A DNA stretch of 6,977 nucleotides. It comes from UBA11540 sp045536425. GTDB taxonomy: Bacteria > Bacillota > Clostridia > Oscillospirales > Ruminococcaceae. The notes below the pieces were generated by a model. The model was given only the letters and a program-made list of their open reading frames with translations. It ran no database searches and was not told the DNA's origin. Numbering within the stretch: position 1 is the stretch's first letter; every line of letters starts with the position of its first letter. Positions 1 through 6,188 of the stretch are shown piece by piece. A program made the position numbers and the translations under genes. The stretch spans positions 1-6,977 of the forward strand of contig JAZSNN010000008.1 in the NCBI GenBank assembly GCA_045536425.1, read 5' to 3'.

Positions 1-855
<855 letters not shown>

Positions 856-1044
856 ATTGTATTAATACCTCTCAAACGAGAGGACACTAATCAAGTTTAA
901 TTCGCTCTGACTAATTGCTTAGCAGAATTACATTTTGTTGAGTTACTCAACTCTGAAAAAATTTTCAGGGCCTTTTGTGTTTAGTTCTTGTAACTTGTTG
1001 TTGTTCAATTTTCAAGGTCCGAAGCGCTGTCTTTTTGCGACAGC
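856..1044 (-). other. rRNA operon leader with several small hairpins
   Basis: This is the transcribed leader between the predicted start point (about 1044) and mature 16S. It holds no gene. Inverted repeats seen: GCTGTC/GACAGC at 1026-1031 and 1039-1044, which would put a hairpin at the very 5' end of the transcript; CTGAAAA/TTTTCAG at 953-959 and 962-968; GTTGA/TCAAC at 937-951; and CCTCTC-AAAC-GAGAGG at 868-883 just before 16S. On the minus strand CCTTGAAAATTGAACAAC (about 1001-1018) resembles the A-rich conserved leader and spacer segments of Firmicute rRNA operons that take part in antitermination and RNase III processing. The processing role is inferred. Confidence 0.7.
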
Positions 1045-1050
1045 TTTATT

Positions 1051-1111
1051 ATTCTACCACAGCAATCCCCCGTTGTCAACACCTTTTTTTAATTTTTTAA
1101 AAAATTTTTTC
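1051..1111 (-). promoter_or_regulatory. rRNA operon promoter with UP-like A/T tract
   Basis: On the minus strand there is a perfect -35 TTGACA (1074-1079), a 17-bp spacer and a -10 TAGAAT (1051-1056) preceded by TGG, giving an extended -10 (TGnTAGAAT). Upstream of the -35, 1084-1111 is almost pure A/T in A- and T-runs, as expected of an UP element that binds the RNA polymerase alpha C-terminal domains. The predicted start is about 1044. The UP-like tract overlaps the last codons and stop of livF, so the two genes share DNA here. This is the strongest promoter visible in the window. Confidence 0.9.
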
Positions 1112-1756
1112 GGTTTTTATTTTGTCCTTTTCGCACTGCGAAATATGCCCCGTTTTCATCAGATAAATACGGTCGCTGACGGCGATAATTCGTTCGCTTT
1201 CCTGCCCTGTGAGGATGATTCCCGAAAAGTTTCTTCCTATATTATATATAGTGTCGAATATCTCGGCTGTGAGCTTTGGGGAAAGACCCATTGTGACCTC
1301 GTCGAGAAGAAGTATCTTTGGGCGGGTCAAAATCGCCCTCGAAAAAGCGACCATCTGCTGTTGTCCGCCCGAGAGCTTTCCCGCTCTTTTGTGCAGAAAT
1401 GATTTCATATCGGGGAAGATATTATACAGCGAGTATATATCGTCTTTGTTATTACTCACGGTTTTCAAATTCTCGAGCACGGTCATATCGCGAAAGATGT
1501 GTCTGCCCTCGGGGACGAGGGTGATTCCCATTTTTACACGCTGATGCGCGGGGGTGTTGGTGATATCCTTTCCGTCGAGGAGGATGCGTCCGCCGTTTGC
1601 GCGGGTTATACCCGCGAGGGTATTCATCAGCGTGGTTTTTCCCGCTCCGTTTGTGCCGATGATGCCGACGATTTCCCCGCGATTTAGAGTGAGGTTTGCG
1701 TTTTGCACCGCGCGGGTGGTGTTGTAGCAGACTGTGAGAGATTGGATTTTCAGCAT
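1097..1756 (-). CDS. livF: Branched-chain amino acid ABC transporter, ATP-binding protein LivF
   Basis: This is the second ATPase of a LIV/HAAT-type importer; it powers uptake from the cytoplasmic face of the membrane. Motifs in the 219 residues: Walker A GTNGAGKT (34-41), the LivF-type VPEGRHIF segment in the Q-loop region (81-88), signature LSGGQ (128-132) and Walker B ILLLDE (148-153), with the catalytic Glu present. LivF proteins usually have VEQNA where other ABC ATPases have the H-loop; here it reads LTGQES (182-187), so the Gln is kept but the preceding Glu is lost. The protein is about 15 residues shorter than usual at the C-terminus. The ATG at 1756 follows GGAGAA and overlaps the end of livG by 7 bp. 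The stop lies inside the A/T tract of the rRNA promoter, and no GC-rich terminator separates them. Confidence 0.93.
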   Translation of the reverse strand: MLKIQSLTVCYNTTRAVQNANLTLNRGEIVGIIGTNGAGKTTLMNTLAGITRANGGRILLDGKDITNTPAHQRVKMGITLVPEGRHIFRDMTVLENLKTVSNNKDDIYSLYNIFPDMKSFLHKRAGKLSGGQQQMVAFSRAILTRPKILLLDEVTMGLSPKLTAEIFDTIYNIGRNFSGIILTGQESERIIAVSDRIYLMKTGHISQCEKDKIKTEKIF

Positions 1757-2457
1757 ACTTTCTCCGTTGTGAGCATTGTTTTTATTACTGTGGGGTCGGT
1801 GAGGGTCTTTTGCGGTGTGCCCGAAAAGATTACCCTGCCCTCTGCCATCGCGTAGACCCTATCGCACGAGAGGCGGACTAGCTCCATATTGTGTTCGATT
1901 ATCAGCGCGGTCAGTCCGTAGGTGCGCTTGAGGTGTTTGAGGGTTTTTGAAAGCTCGCTCGCTTCGCTTTGGGTCATTGCGGCAGACGGCTCGTCGAGCA
2001 GAATCAGCTTTGCACCCGTTGAAACAGCGCGAACGAGCTCGAGTTTTCGCATTTCGCCGTAGCTCAGCGCTGTCGCGAGGCGGTCGCGTTTGTCCCACAA
2101 ATCCGTCGCGCGAAGCAGGTCATCGCAGATTTTGGGGTCGGTTTTTCGCGCAAAGGCAGAAACGAGCAGGTTTTCGCGCACCGTCATACCATAGAAAAGG
2201 CGCAGATTCTGAAAGGTCCTTGCGATGCCGAGCTTTGTGAGTTTGTTTGGCGCGAGATTTGTGACGTTTCTTCCTTTATATAATACCTTTCCGCTATCGG
2301 CTCGTTCAAAGCCCGAAAGGATATTGAAAAGCGTTGTTTTTCCCGCTCCGTTTGTGCCGATGATGCCGACGGTTTCACCCTCACCGACAGCAAGGCTCAC
2401 GTTATCGACGGCGGTTATTCCCGAAAAGCGTTTTGTGATGTTCTCAGCCTTTAGCAT
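1750..2457 (-). CDS. livG: Branched-chain amino acid ABC transporter, ATP-binding protein LivG
   Basis: This is the first ATPase of the importer and pairs with LivF. From the ATG at 2457 it has 235 residues with Walker A GTNGAGKT (34-41), Q-loop Gln 83 in the LivG-typical ARTFQNLRLF, signature LSYGEMRKLE (131-140), Walker B LILLDE (151-156) and H-loop His 189 in IIEHNM. All residues needed for ATP hydrolysis are present. The segment after Walker B (EPSAAMTQSE) departs from the common EPAAGMNPxE. I chose 2457 rather than the in-frame GTG/ATG-type start at 2499 because AAGGAGGA (2461-2468) lies three bases upstream and the protein then begins MLKAENITKRF as in the family. The start overlaps livM by 14 bp, suggesting translational coupling. 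Confidence 0.94.
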   Translation of the reverse strand: MLKAENITKRFSGITAVDNVSLAVGEGETVGIIGTNGAGKTTLFNILSGFERADSGKVLYKGRNVTNLAPNKLTKLGIARTFQNLRLFYGMTVRENLLVSAFARKTDPKICDDLLRATDLWDKRDRLATALSYGEMRKLELVRAVSTGAKLILLDEPSAAMTQSEASELSKTLKHLKRTYGLTALIIEHNMELVRLSCDRVYAMAEGRVIFSGTPQKTLTDPTVIKTMLTTEKVC

Positions 2458-3217
2458 ATTTCCTCCTTTTGAAGCAACAGAGCACCAGCACCGCGCCATA
2501 GACGAGCATCTTTAGTTCCGAAAACCCGACAAGCAGAGTTGACAAAAGCTCGAGCGCAACAGCGGCAAGGGCGGTTTTGGTCGGACTTTTTCCTCCCAAA
2601 ATCACGGCGGCAAGGGTTTCGCAGGAGCGAGTGAAGGAAAAGTCGTTTGGACAGATAAACCCCACCGCACTCGCGTACAAGCTACCCGCAAGTCCGCAGA
2701 TTGCACAGCAGAGGGCAAAGGTGAGACTTTTGAGCTTTTGGGTGTCGACACCGCAGGAAAGGGCGGCGGTTTCGTCCTGTGCTATCGCTTTGCACAGGTG
2801 TCCGAGGCGGCTTTTGGAAAAGATGACGGTGAAAAGCCAAACCAAAATTGCACCGAGCATTGAAGTCTGCCAAGGAGTGTGCACCGAGAGGGTATACCCC
2901 CCTGCCCCACCGAGCAAAGACAGATTTGTGAGGGAAATCCGCACAAGCTCCGCGATGCCGAGGGTCGCCGCCGCGAGTGCGTCGCCCGAAAGACGCAGGA
3001 GCAAAAAACCACCCGCAAAACCCACAACAAGCAGAATTATGACCGAGGCGACAGCACCAAATCCCGTGCCGAAAAACGCGAAGATGTAGGCGCCAAGCGC
3101 CATAAACCCCGCACTGCCCAGCGAAAGCTGACCGCAAAGTGTCGTGCAGAGGTAGAGCCCGAGTGCCGAGATGACAGATATTGAGATTTTCGAGAGTATC
3201 AGGCTTGTGTAGGTCAT
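2444..3217 (-). CDS. livM: Branched-chain amino acid ABC transporter, permease LivM
   Basis: One of two membrane subunits forming the translocation path. The 257 residues are strongly hydrophobic with several membrane segments. Family marks are CGQLSLGSAGFMALGAY near the N-terminus (usual form GQxSLGHA; the His is Ser here), AIAQDETAALSCGVD, the conserved loop that contacts the ATPases, then CGLAGSLYA and ETLAAVILGG. It is shorter than most LivM proteins (about 300 or more), and the usual GGxGS near the end is replaced by GGKSP. The ATG at 3217 is preferred over 3253 because AAAGGA (3225-3230) sits seven bases upstream; the longer form would start inside the hairpin array. The array fills the gap back to livH, the only uncoupled junction in the operon. 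Confidence 0.92.
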   Translation of the reverse strand: MTYTSLILSKISISVISALGLYLCTTLCGQLSLGSAGFMALGAYIFAFFGTGFGAVASVIILLVVGFAGGFLLLRLSGDALAAATLGIAELVRISLTNLSLLGGAGGYTLSVHTPWQTSMLGAILVWLFTVIFSKSRLGHLCKAIAQDETAALSCGVDTQKLKSLTFALCCAICGLAGSLYASAVGFICPNDFSFTRSCETLAAVILGGKSPTKTALAAVALELLSTLLVGFSELKMLVYGAVLVLCCFKRRKYAKG

Positions 3218-3232
3218 AGAGGTGTCCTTTCT

Positions 3233-3403
3233 AACAATGTTGCGGAGCAACAATTCATGAAACTACAGTTTCAATTCATGAGCCATCGGCTCGATTCATG
3301 TTGCGAGGCAACAATTCATTTTTATGAATTGCCTTCGGCATGAATTGTCCTGCGGACATGAATTGCGATATGTCGCACGAATTGACACTATCGTGTCATT
3401 GTT
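3233..3403. repeat. Hairpin array A: eight mini-hairpins with mirrored linkers between livH and livM
   Basis: The left half holds hairpins GTTGC-GGA-GCAAC (3239-3251), GAAAC-TACA-GTTTC (3259-3272), GAGCC-ATC-GGCTC (3280-3292) and GTTGC-GAG-GCAAC (3300-3312), each followed by AATTCAT (one is GATTCAT). A TTTT (3320-3323) marks the centre. The right half has ATGAATT (one is ACGAATT) before each of GCC-TTC-GGC (3331-3339), GTCC-TGC-GGAC (3347-3357), GCGA-TATG-TCGC (3365-3376) and GACAC-TATC-GTGTC (3384-3397). The outer ends AACAAT (3233-3238) and ATTGTT (3398-3403) are also complementary. Left and right linkers can therefore pair level by level into a ladder of 7-bp stems with a hairpin on each side. 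It starts on the last base of the livH stop codon and has no open frame of note. I cannot name its family. Confidence 0.93.
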
Positions 3404-4236
3404 CAACCGTTTCGTTTGTTCAGCACCAAAACAACAACAAGCACCACAAAACTCACGGCATCCTTGTAACCACTGCCGAGAAAGACACTGACTGCCGTTT
3501 CCGAAAAGCTGAGAAGTAGTGCGCCAATCACCGCACCCGAAAGGCTTCCCTTTCCACCCACCACGGTGCAGACAAAGGCTTTTATCCCGATATTCGCGCC
3601 CATCAAGGGAGTTATCAGATACAGCTTTCCGAACAGCACTCCCGCGACAGCCGCGGCGGCGCCCCCTATCGTAAAGGTGAGGGAGATTATTCGGTTTCGG
3701 TTTATCCCCACCGCCATCGCGCCTATTCTGTCCTGCGCCGCCGCGCGCATCCACAGTCCCGTTTTGGTCTTTGAAACCACCAGCGCCAGTACCAAAAACA
3801 AAACTGCCGAGATGGCAATTCCAAAAAGGCGAAGCTCGGTGGTTTTTATCCCCCAAAAAGCCACGGTATCCGAGAGGTCGGTTGTCGGATATGCCCTCGG
3901 CTGTGCGGTGAAAAAGAGCATTACCGAATACTGCAAAATAACGCTCACTCCGATGGCGGCGGTCATCAGCTTTAGAGGTGGCGCGCTATACAGAGGTCGA
4001 TAGACAACCCGTTCAACGAGCGCACTCGTCCCCGCGCCAACGAGGATTGCGGTCAAAAACTGCAGGAGGGTTCCCCCGCCGAGCTGTGCCGTCACGAGTC
4101 CCGCGTATGCGCCGAGCATCATCATATCCGTGTGGGCAAAGTTTATCATCCGAAGCACCGAAAAAACCATTGCATATCCCACCGTCACGAGCGCATAGAC
4201 CGCGCCGACGGAAAGGGAATTCAATATCTGTTGCAT
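3403..4236 (-). CDS. livH: Branched-chain amino acid ABC transporter, permease LivH
   Basis: The other membrane subunit of the importer, 277 residues with several hydrophobic segments. Family marks: the N-terminal pattern LNSLSVGAVYALVTVGYAMV, then INFAHTDMMMLGAY (usual INFAHGD; Gly is Thr here), the ATPase-contact loop RAAAQDRIGAMAVGIN, and GIKAFVCTVVGGKGSLSGAV near the end. The usual C-terminal RPxGLFG-type tail is absent: the protein ends VLNKRNG directly against hairpin array A, so the array may have replaced the original tail. The ATG at 4236 shares its A with the TGA of livJ (TGATG) and no good ribosome site precedes it, so translation probably depends on ribosomes finishing livJ. Confidence 0.93.
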   Translation of the reverse strand: MQQILNSLSVGAVYALVTVGYAMVFSVLRMINFAHTDMMMLGAYAGLVTAQLGGGTLLQFLTAILVGAGTSALVERVVYRPLYSAPPLKLMTAAIGVSVILQYSVMLFFTAQPRAYPTTDLSDTVAFWGIKTTELRLFGIAISAVLFLVLALVVSKTKTGLWMRAAAQDRIGAMAVGINRNRIISLTFTIGGAAAAVAGVLFGKLYLITPLMGANIGIKAFVCTVVGGKGSLSGAVIGALLLSFSETAVSVFLGSGYKDAVSFVVLVVVLVLNKRNG

Positions 4237-5504
4237 CAGTCCAAAAGCGACACGAAAACAGGCTCTTTTTCGCAGTCGCCATTCTCCTTTATCGTAATTT
4301 CGCCCGTCACACCTTGAAAACTATTTGTATTAAACAGTGTGTTTTCTACATTTTGTATATTTTCTACCCCGATTTTTTGCAGTGTTTCGCAGTAGAGCAT
4401 AACGCTGTCGTAGGCGAGGGCGGAGTATGCGGGCGGGTTTTCGCCATAGCGGTCGAAGAACTTTTGGGCAAAGGTTTTGAAGTTTTCGTCGGTTTGGGAA
4501 AAATGGTCGGTGTAGATTATATCGTGAAGATACTCGGTTTTGCCGATGACGTCGGCAAGATAGGGCGAGTCCATCGCGTCCCCGCCGAGAAAGGTTTTTG
4601 TTATCCCCTGATCTCTGCTCTGGCGGATGAAAAGTCCCGCCTCGGTGTAGTAGGCGGGGAGGTATACACAGTCGAAGTCGGTTTTTGAAAGCTCGGTGAC
4701 GAGCGCGGAAAAGTCGGTTTCGCCCGAGAGAAAGCACCCCTCAAAAACTATCTCACCCGAAAAGCTCTCGCGGAAAGCAGCGGCACAACCCACCGAGTAG
4801 TCCGACGACATATCGACGATGACGGCGGATTTTCGAAAACCGCGCTCGTTTGCATATTCCCCCATCGCCGACCCCTGTGCCGAGTCGGAAAAGCAAAGGC
4901 GGAGAAACCTGCCTTCTCCTTGAGGAGAAGGTGTCGGCTCAGCCGACGGATGAGGTGTAGAACGCAACGCGTTCGTTAAATAAAGAGTGGTGTGACTCTT
5001 AGCTTCCACCTCATCCACCACAAGCGGTCCCCTTTCCCTTGCCGGAGACGGCGACCCCTTTGTCTGCTTCGCAGACATTTCTCCTATGAGGGGAACTCCT
5101 CGAGGGGAAGGCTTGGTGAGTTCGTCCGAAGTAGCAGAGGGCGAGATTATCAACACTTCTGCTCTTGCTGACAGGGCGGCTTTTGCGAGGGTGCTTGTTG
5201 CGGGGCCGATTATCACGTCGGCGCCCTTGACCGAGCTGAGATACAAAACCGCAGATGCGCTCTCTGCGCCTATCGAGCGGTTGTCGGCTTTTTCGAGGCG
5301 CACCATCTGTCCGCCTATTCCGCCCGAGGCGTTTATCTCCTCGACCGCAAGCTCTGCTCCCCACAAAAGCGCCTTGCCGTAGGGCGCGAGTGTTCCGCTC
5401 CCCTCGTAGTTGAGACCTATGACTATCTCGTCAGGTTTTGTATTACAGCTAGTATTATTTAGCACTAATATTACAGCTAGGATAATAAAAAGCAGTTTTT
5501 TCAC
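4236..5504 (-). CDS. livJ: Branched-chain amino acid ABC transporter, substrate-binding lipoprotein LivJ with an in-frame insertion
   Basis: Extracytoplasmic binding protein (type I periplasmic-binding fold) that captures substrate for LivHMGF. The N-terminus MKKLLFIILAVILVLNNTSC looks like a lipoprotein signal peptide with Cys 20 as anchor, though Asn at -3 is a poor lipobox. Family segments: IVIGLNYEGSGTLAPYGKAL, GAELAVEEINASGGIGG, VIIGPATS, ISPSATSDELTK, then RLCFSDSAQG and later AYDSVMLYCE. Residues 132-198 between DELTK and GRFLRLCFSDS are a Pro/Ser/Glu-rich insert from repeat element C; without it the protein would have about 355 residues, normal for the family. The start is GTG 5504: GGCGGTGA lies just upstream, and the -10 box at 5541-5546 would put the transcript start downstream of the alternative GTG at 5537. 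Substrate specificity cannot be read from sequence alone. Confidence 0.9.
   Translation of the reverse strand: MKKLLFIILAVILVLNNTSCNTKPDEIVIGLNYEGSGTLAPYGKALLWGAELAVEEINASGGIGGQMVRLEKADNRSIGAESASAVLYLSSVKGADVIIGPATSTLAKAALSARAEVLIISPSATSDELTKPSPRGVPLIGEMSAKQTKGSPSPARERGPLVVDEVEAKSHTTLYLTNALRSTPHPSAEPTPSPQGEGRFLRLCFSDSAQGSAMGEYANERGFRKSAVIVDMSSDYSVGCAAAFRESFSGEIVFEGCFLSGETDFSALVTELSKTDFDCVYLPAYYTEAGLFIRQSRDQGITKTFLGGDAMDSPYLADVIGKTEYLHDIIYTDHFSQTDENFKTFAQKFFDRYGENPPAYSALAYDSVMLYCETLQKIGVENIQNVENTLFNTNSFQGVTGEITIKENGDCEKEPVFVSLLD
4911..5111. mobile_element. Hairpin element C, inserted in frame inside livJ
   Basis: A 201-bp palindrome-rich block, exactly 67 codons, whose edges match the point where LivJ departs from its family. 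Hairpins: CCTTCTCC-TTGA-GGAGAAGG (4912-4931), GTCGGC-TCA-GCCGAC (4933-4947), GAACGC-AAC-GCGTTC (4960-4974), AAGAGT/ACTCTT (4983-5000), GCCG-GAGA-CGGC (5041-5052) and GTCTGC-TTC-GCAGAC (5062-5076), with a CTCC/GGGG hairpin around CCTCGAGG at the far edge. A perfect 10-bp long-range pair GGATGAGGTG (4948-4957) with CACCTCATCC (5007-5016) encloses two of the hairpins. From memory, similar GGATGAGGTG-type palindromic repeats are common between genes in gut Clostridia. In-frame insertion of such an element resembles the Rickettsia palindromic elements. Mobility is inferred from the disrupted family alignment; I see no clear target duplication. Confidence 0.8.
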
Positions 5505-5540
5505 CGTTTCACCGCCCGAAAAAAGCAACAGTTTCACGAA

Positions 5541-5546
5541 ATTATA
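5541..5546 (-). promoter_or_regulatory. Probable -10 box of the liv operon
   Basis: On the minus strand this is a perfect TATAAT, with TG four bases ahead (TGCATATAAT). No good -35 is present at the proper spacing; the terminator T-run occupies that position. The predicted start near 5534 leaves a leader of about 30 nt before the GTG at 5504, which supports that start codon. No operator or attenuator is recognisable. Confidence 0.55.
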
Positions 5547-5556
5547 TGCAAAAGGG

Positions 5557-5589
5557 CAAAAAGAAATGCCACCGACAAATCGGTGGCAT
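5557..5589 (-). terminator. Rho-independent terminator after the small Cys-rich gene
   Basis: A perfect 10-bp stem, ATGCCACCGA (5566-5575) and TCGGTGGCAT (5580-5589), has a 4-base loop and on the minus strand is followed by TTCTTTTTG. It lies 11 bases after the stop of the 5601-5780 gene and just ahead of the liv promoter, so it separates the two minus-strand units. Confidence 0.9.
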
Positions 5590-5600
5590 CACAAGATATA

Positions 5601-5780
5601 CTATTTACGGTGAAAAATCTTGTCCAACAGTTTTGAAAAAAGCGTTTTTCTCCTTATGGAAATAACGCAAGGCTTTATATCCCCGCATTCTTCGCAAAAT
5701 TCCATCTCCAAAACCACGTCTTTTTCCGTCAGATTTTCATCAAACATCTCGTTGAAGTGCTTTAAACAAAACTCTGCCAT
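5601..5780 (-). CDS. Small Cys-rich protein of unknown function
   Basis: A 59-residue protein, MAEFCLKHFNEMF at the start and a basic tail RRKTLFSKLLDKIFHRK. Cys residues lie at 5 and in CEECGDIKPC (C-x2-C-x6-C), a pattern that could bind a metal such as zinc, as in small zinc-ribbon proteins of Firmicutes; this is inference from spacing only. The ATG at 5780 is chosen over 5825 because AGGAGG (5787-5792) stands six bases upstream. It is divergent from the XRE genes and shares their control region, and it has its own promoter (TTGTCA-17-TATAAT) and terminator, so it is probably expressed. I do not recognise the family and give no function. It might belong with the regulators as a small accessory module. 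Confidence 0.75.
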   Translation of the reverse strand: MAEFCLKHFNEMFDENLTEKDVVLEMEFCEECGDIKPCVISIRRKTLFSKLLDKIFHRK

Positions 5781-5819
5781 ATTGTACCTCCTATAATCTG
5801 TTTGCACAACTAGTTGTTT

Positions 5820-5838
5820 TGACATTCAATAAATGTCA
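5820..5838. promoter_or_regulatory. Dyad operator 1, TGACA-N9-TGTCA
   Basis: TGACATT (5820-5826) and AATGTCA (5832-5838) form a perfect 7-bp inverted repeat around CAATA. The core TGACA-N9-TGTCA recurs 53 bp to the right (5873-5891), about five helical turns, so dimers on both could lie on the same face. It falls in the leader of the minus-strand gene, just downstream of its predicted start. It is a plausible binding site for one of the adjacent XRE proteins; binding is not shown. Confidence 0.6.
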
Positions 5839-5849
5839 TATTGTTTCTT

Positions 5850-5878
5850 ATTATAACATATACTTTCCTTAGTGACAA
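5850..5878 (-). promoter_or_regulatory. Promoter of the small Cys-rich gene
   Basis: On the minus strand: -35 TTGTCA (5873-5878), 17-bp spacer, -10 TATAAT (5850-5855). The -35 lies inside dyad operator 2, so a bound repressor would block RNA polymerase. The leader to the ATG at 5780 is about 63 nt and contains dyad operator 1. Confidence 0.75.
5859..5864 (+). promoter_or_regulatory. Possible -10 box for the XRE genes
   Basis: TATACT on the plus strand, 41 bases ahead of the ATG at 5905, would place the start near 5871, inside dyad operator 2. There is no convincing -35 at 16-18 bp, so this is a tentative assignment. TATAAC at 5852-5857 is an alternative. Confidence 0.35.
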
Positions 5879-5980
5879 GCACCAAATGTCAATGGGAGGT
5901 CAGTATGTTCATCAACAAATCAAAAGACGGGTTAAACAATCTTTGCGGTAGACATATTTCCGCTTTACGAAAAGAACTGA
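5867..5980 (+). repeat. 114-bp direct repeat, copy 1
   Basis: It begins at CCTTAGTGACAAGC and carries dyad operator 2, the ribosome site and the first 25 codons of the first XRE gene. Copy 2 (6468-6581) is exactly 601 bp away with five mismatches, about 96% identity. Sequence to the left of both copies is unrelated, so the left edge is sharp. Confidence 0.95.
5873..5891. promoter_or_regulatory. Dyad operator 2, TGACA-N9-TGTCA
   Basis: TGACA (5873-5877), nine bases, TGTCA (5887-5891). The half-sites and spacing equal those of operator 1, while the central nine bases differ except for AAA, which argues that the half-sites are the conserved part. It overlaps the -35 of the minus-strand promoter and lies three bases before the ribosome site of the first XRE gene, so it is placed to control both. 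Confidence 0.6.
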
Positions 5981-6153
5981 AGCTCTCCCAAAGGGAATTA
6001 GCGGACAAGATGCAGCTGTCGGGTCTTGATATCGATAAAAACGCAATCCAGAGAATTGAATGCGGGAAACGCTTTGTAACCGACATCGAGCTTGTGGTTA
6101 TTGCGAGTGTTTTAAATATATCTATTGATAGTTTGCTCGATGATAACAGCTGA
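5905..6153 (+). CDS. XRE-family helix-turn-helix transcriptional regulator (first)
   Basis: An 82-residue, single-domain DNA-binding protein. The HTH_3/XRE fold runs from about residue 15 to 78: RHISALRKELKLSQRELADKMQ (helices 1-2 region), then KNAIQRIECGKRFVTDIELVVIASVL (recognition helix region and helix 4), ending ISIDSLLDD. The LDID insertion before the recognition helix and the GKRFVTDIEL segment are typical of a common Firmicute subgroup. There is no effector or protease domain. The ATG at 5905 is chosen because GGGAGG (5894-5899) is five bases upstream; a GTG at 5872 lies in the operator. The gene sits 35 bp ahead of a second XRE gene, probably in one transcript, and is likely autoregulated through the TGACA-N9-TGTCA dyads. 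Its 5' end is duplicated downstream. Confidence 0.9.
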   Translation: MFINKSKDGLNNLCGRHISALRKELKLSQRELADKMQLSGLDIDKNAIQRIECGKRFVTDIELVVIASVLNISIDSLLDDNS

Positions 6154-6188
6154 TATATCTGCATAAAAGCATAGTTGGTGGTGATAAT

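Noticed and set aside
3218..3253. livM start at 3253
   Set aside because: This would start within array A and lacks a ribosome site; AAAGGA supports 3217.
3233..3403. CRISPR array
   Set aside because: The constant unit is only 7 bases and inverts at the midpoint; the variable parts are all short palindromes of 9-14 bases, and there are no cas genes.
3978..4688. Long plus-strand open frame of 236 residues
   Set aside because: It is antisense to the livH/livJ junction; the minus-strand frames carry clear family motifs, and this one has low-complexity Arg-rich sequence.
5505..5537. livJ start at GTG 5537
   Set aside because: It lies at or upstream of the likely transcript start set by TATAAT at 5541-5546, and it would put eleven extra residues before a normal signal peptide.
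5819..5824. TTGACA as a plus-strand -35 for the XRE genes
   Set aside because: No -10-like sequence lies 16-18 bp downstream; the match is explained by dyad operator 1.
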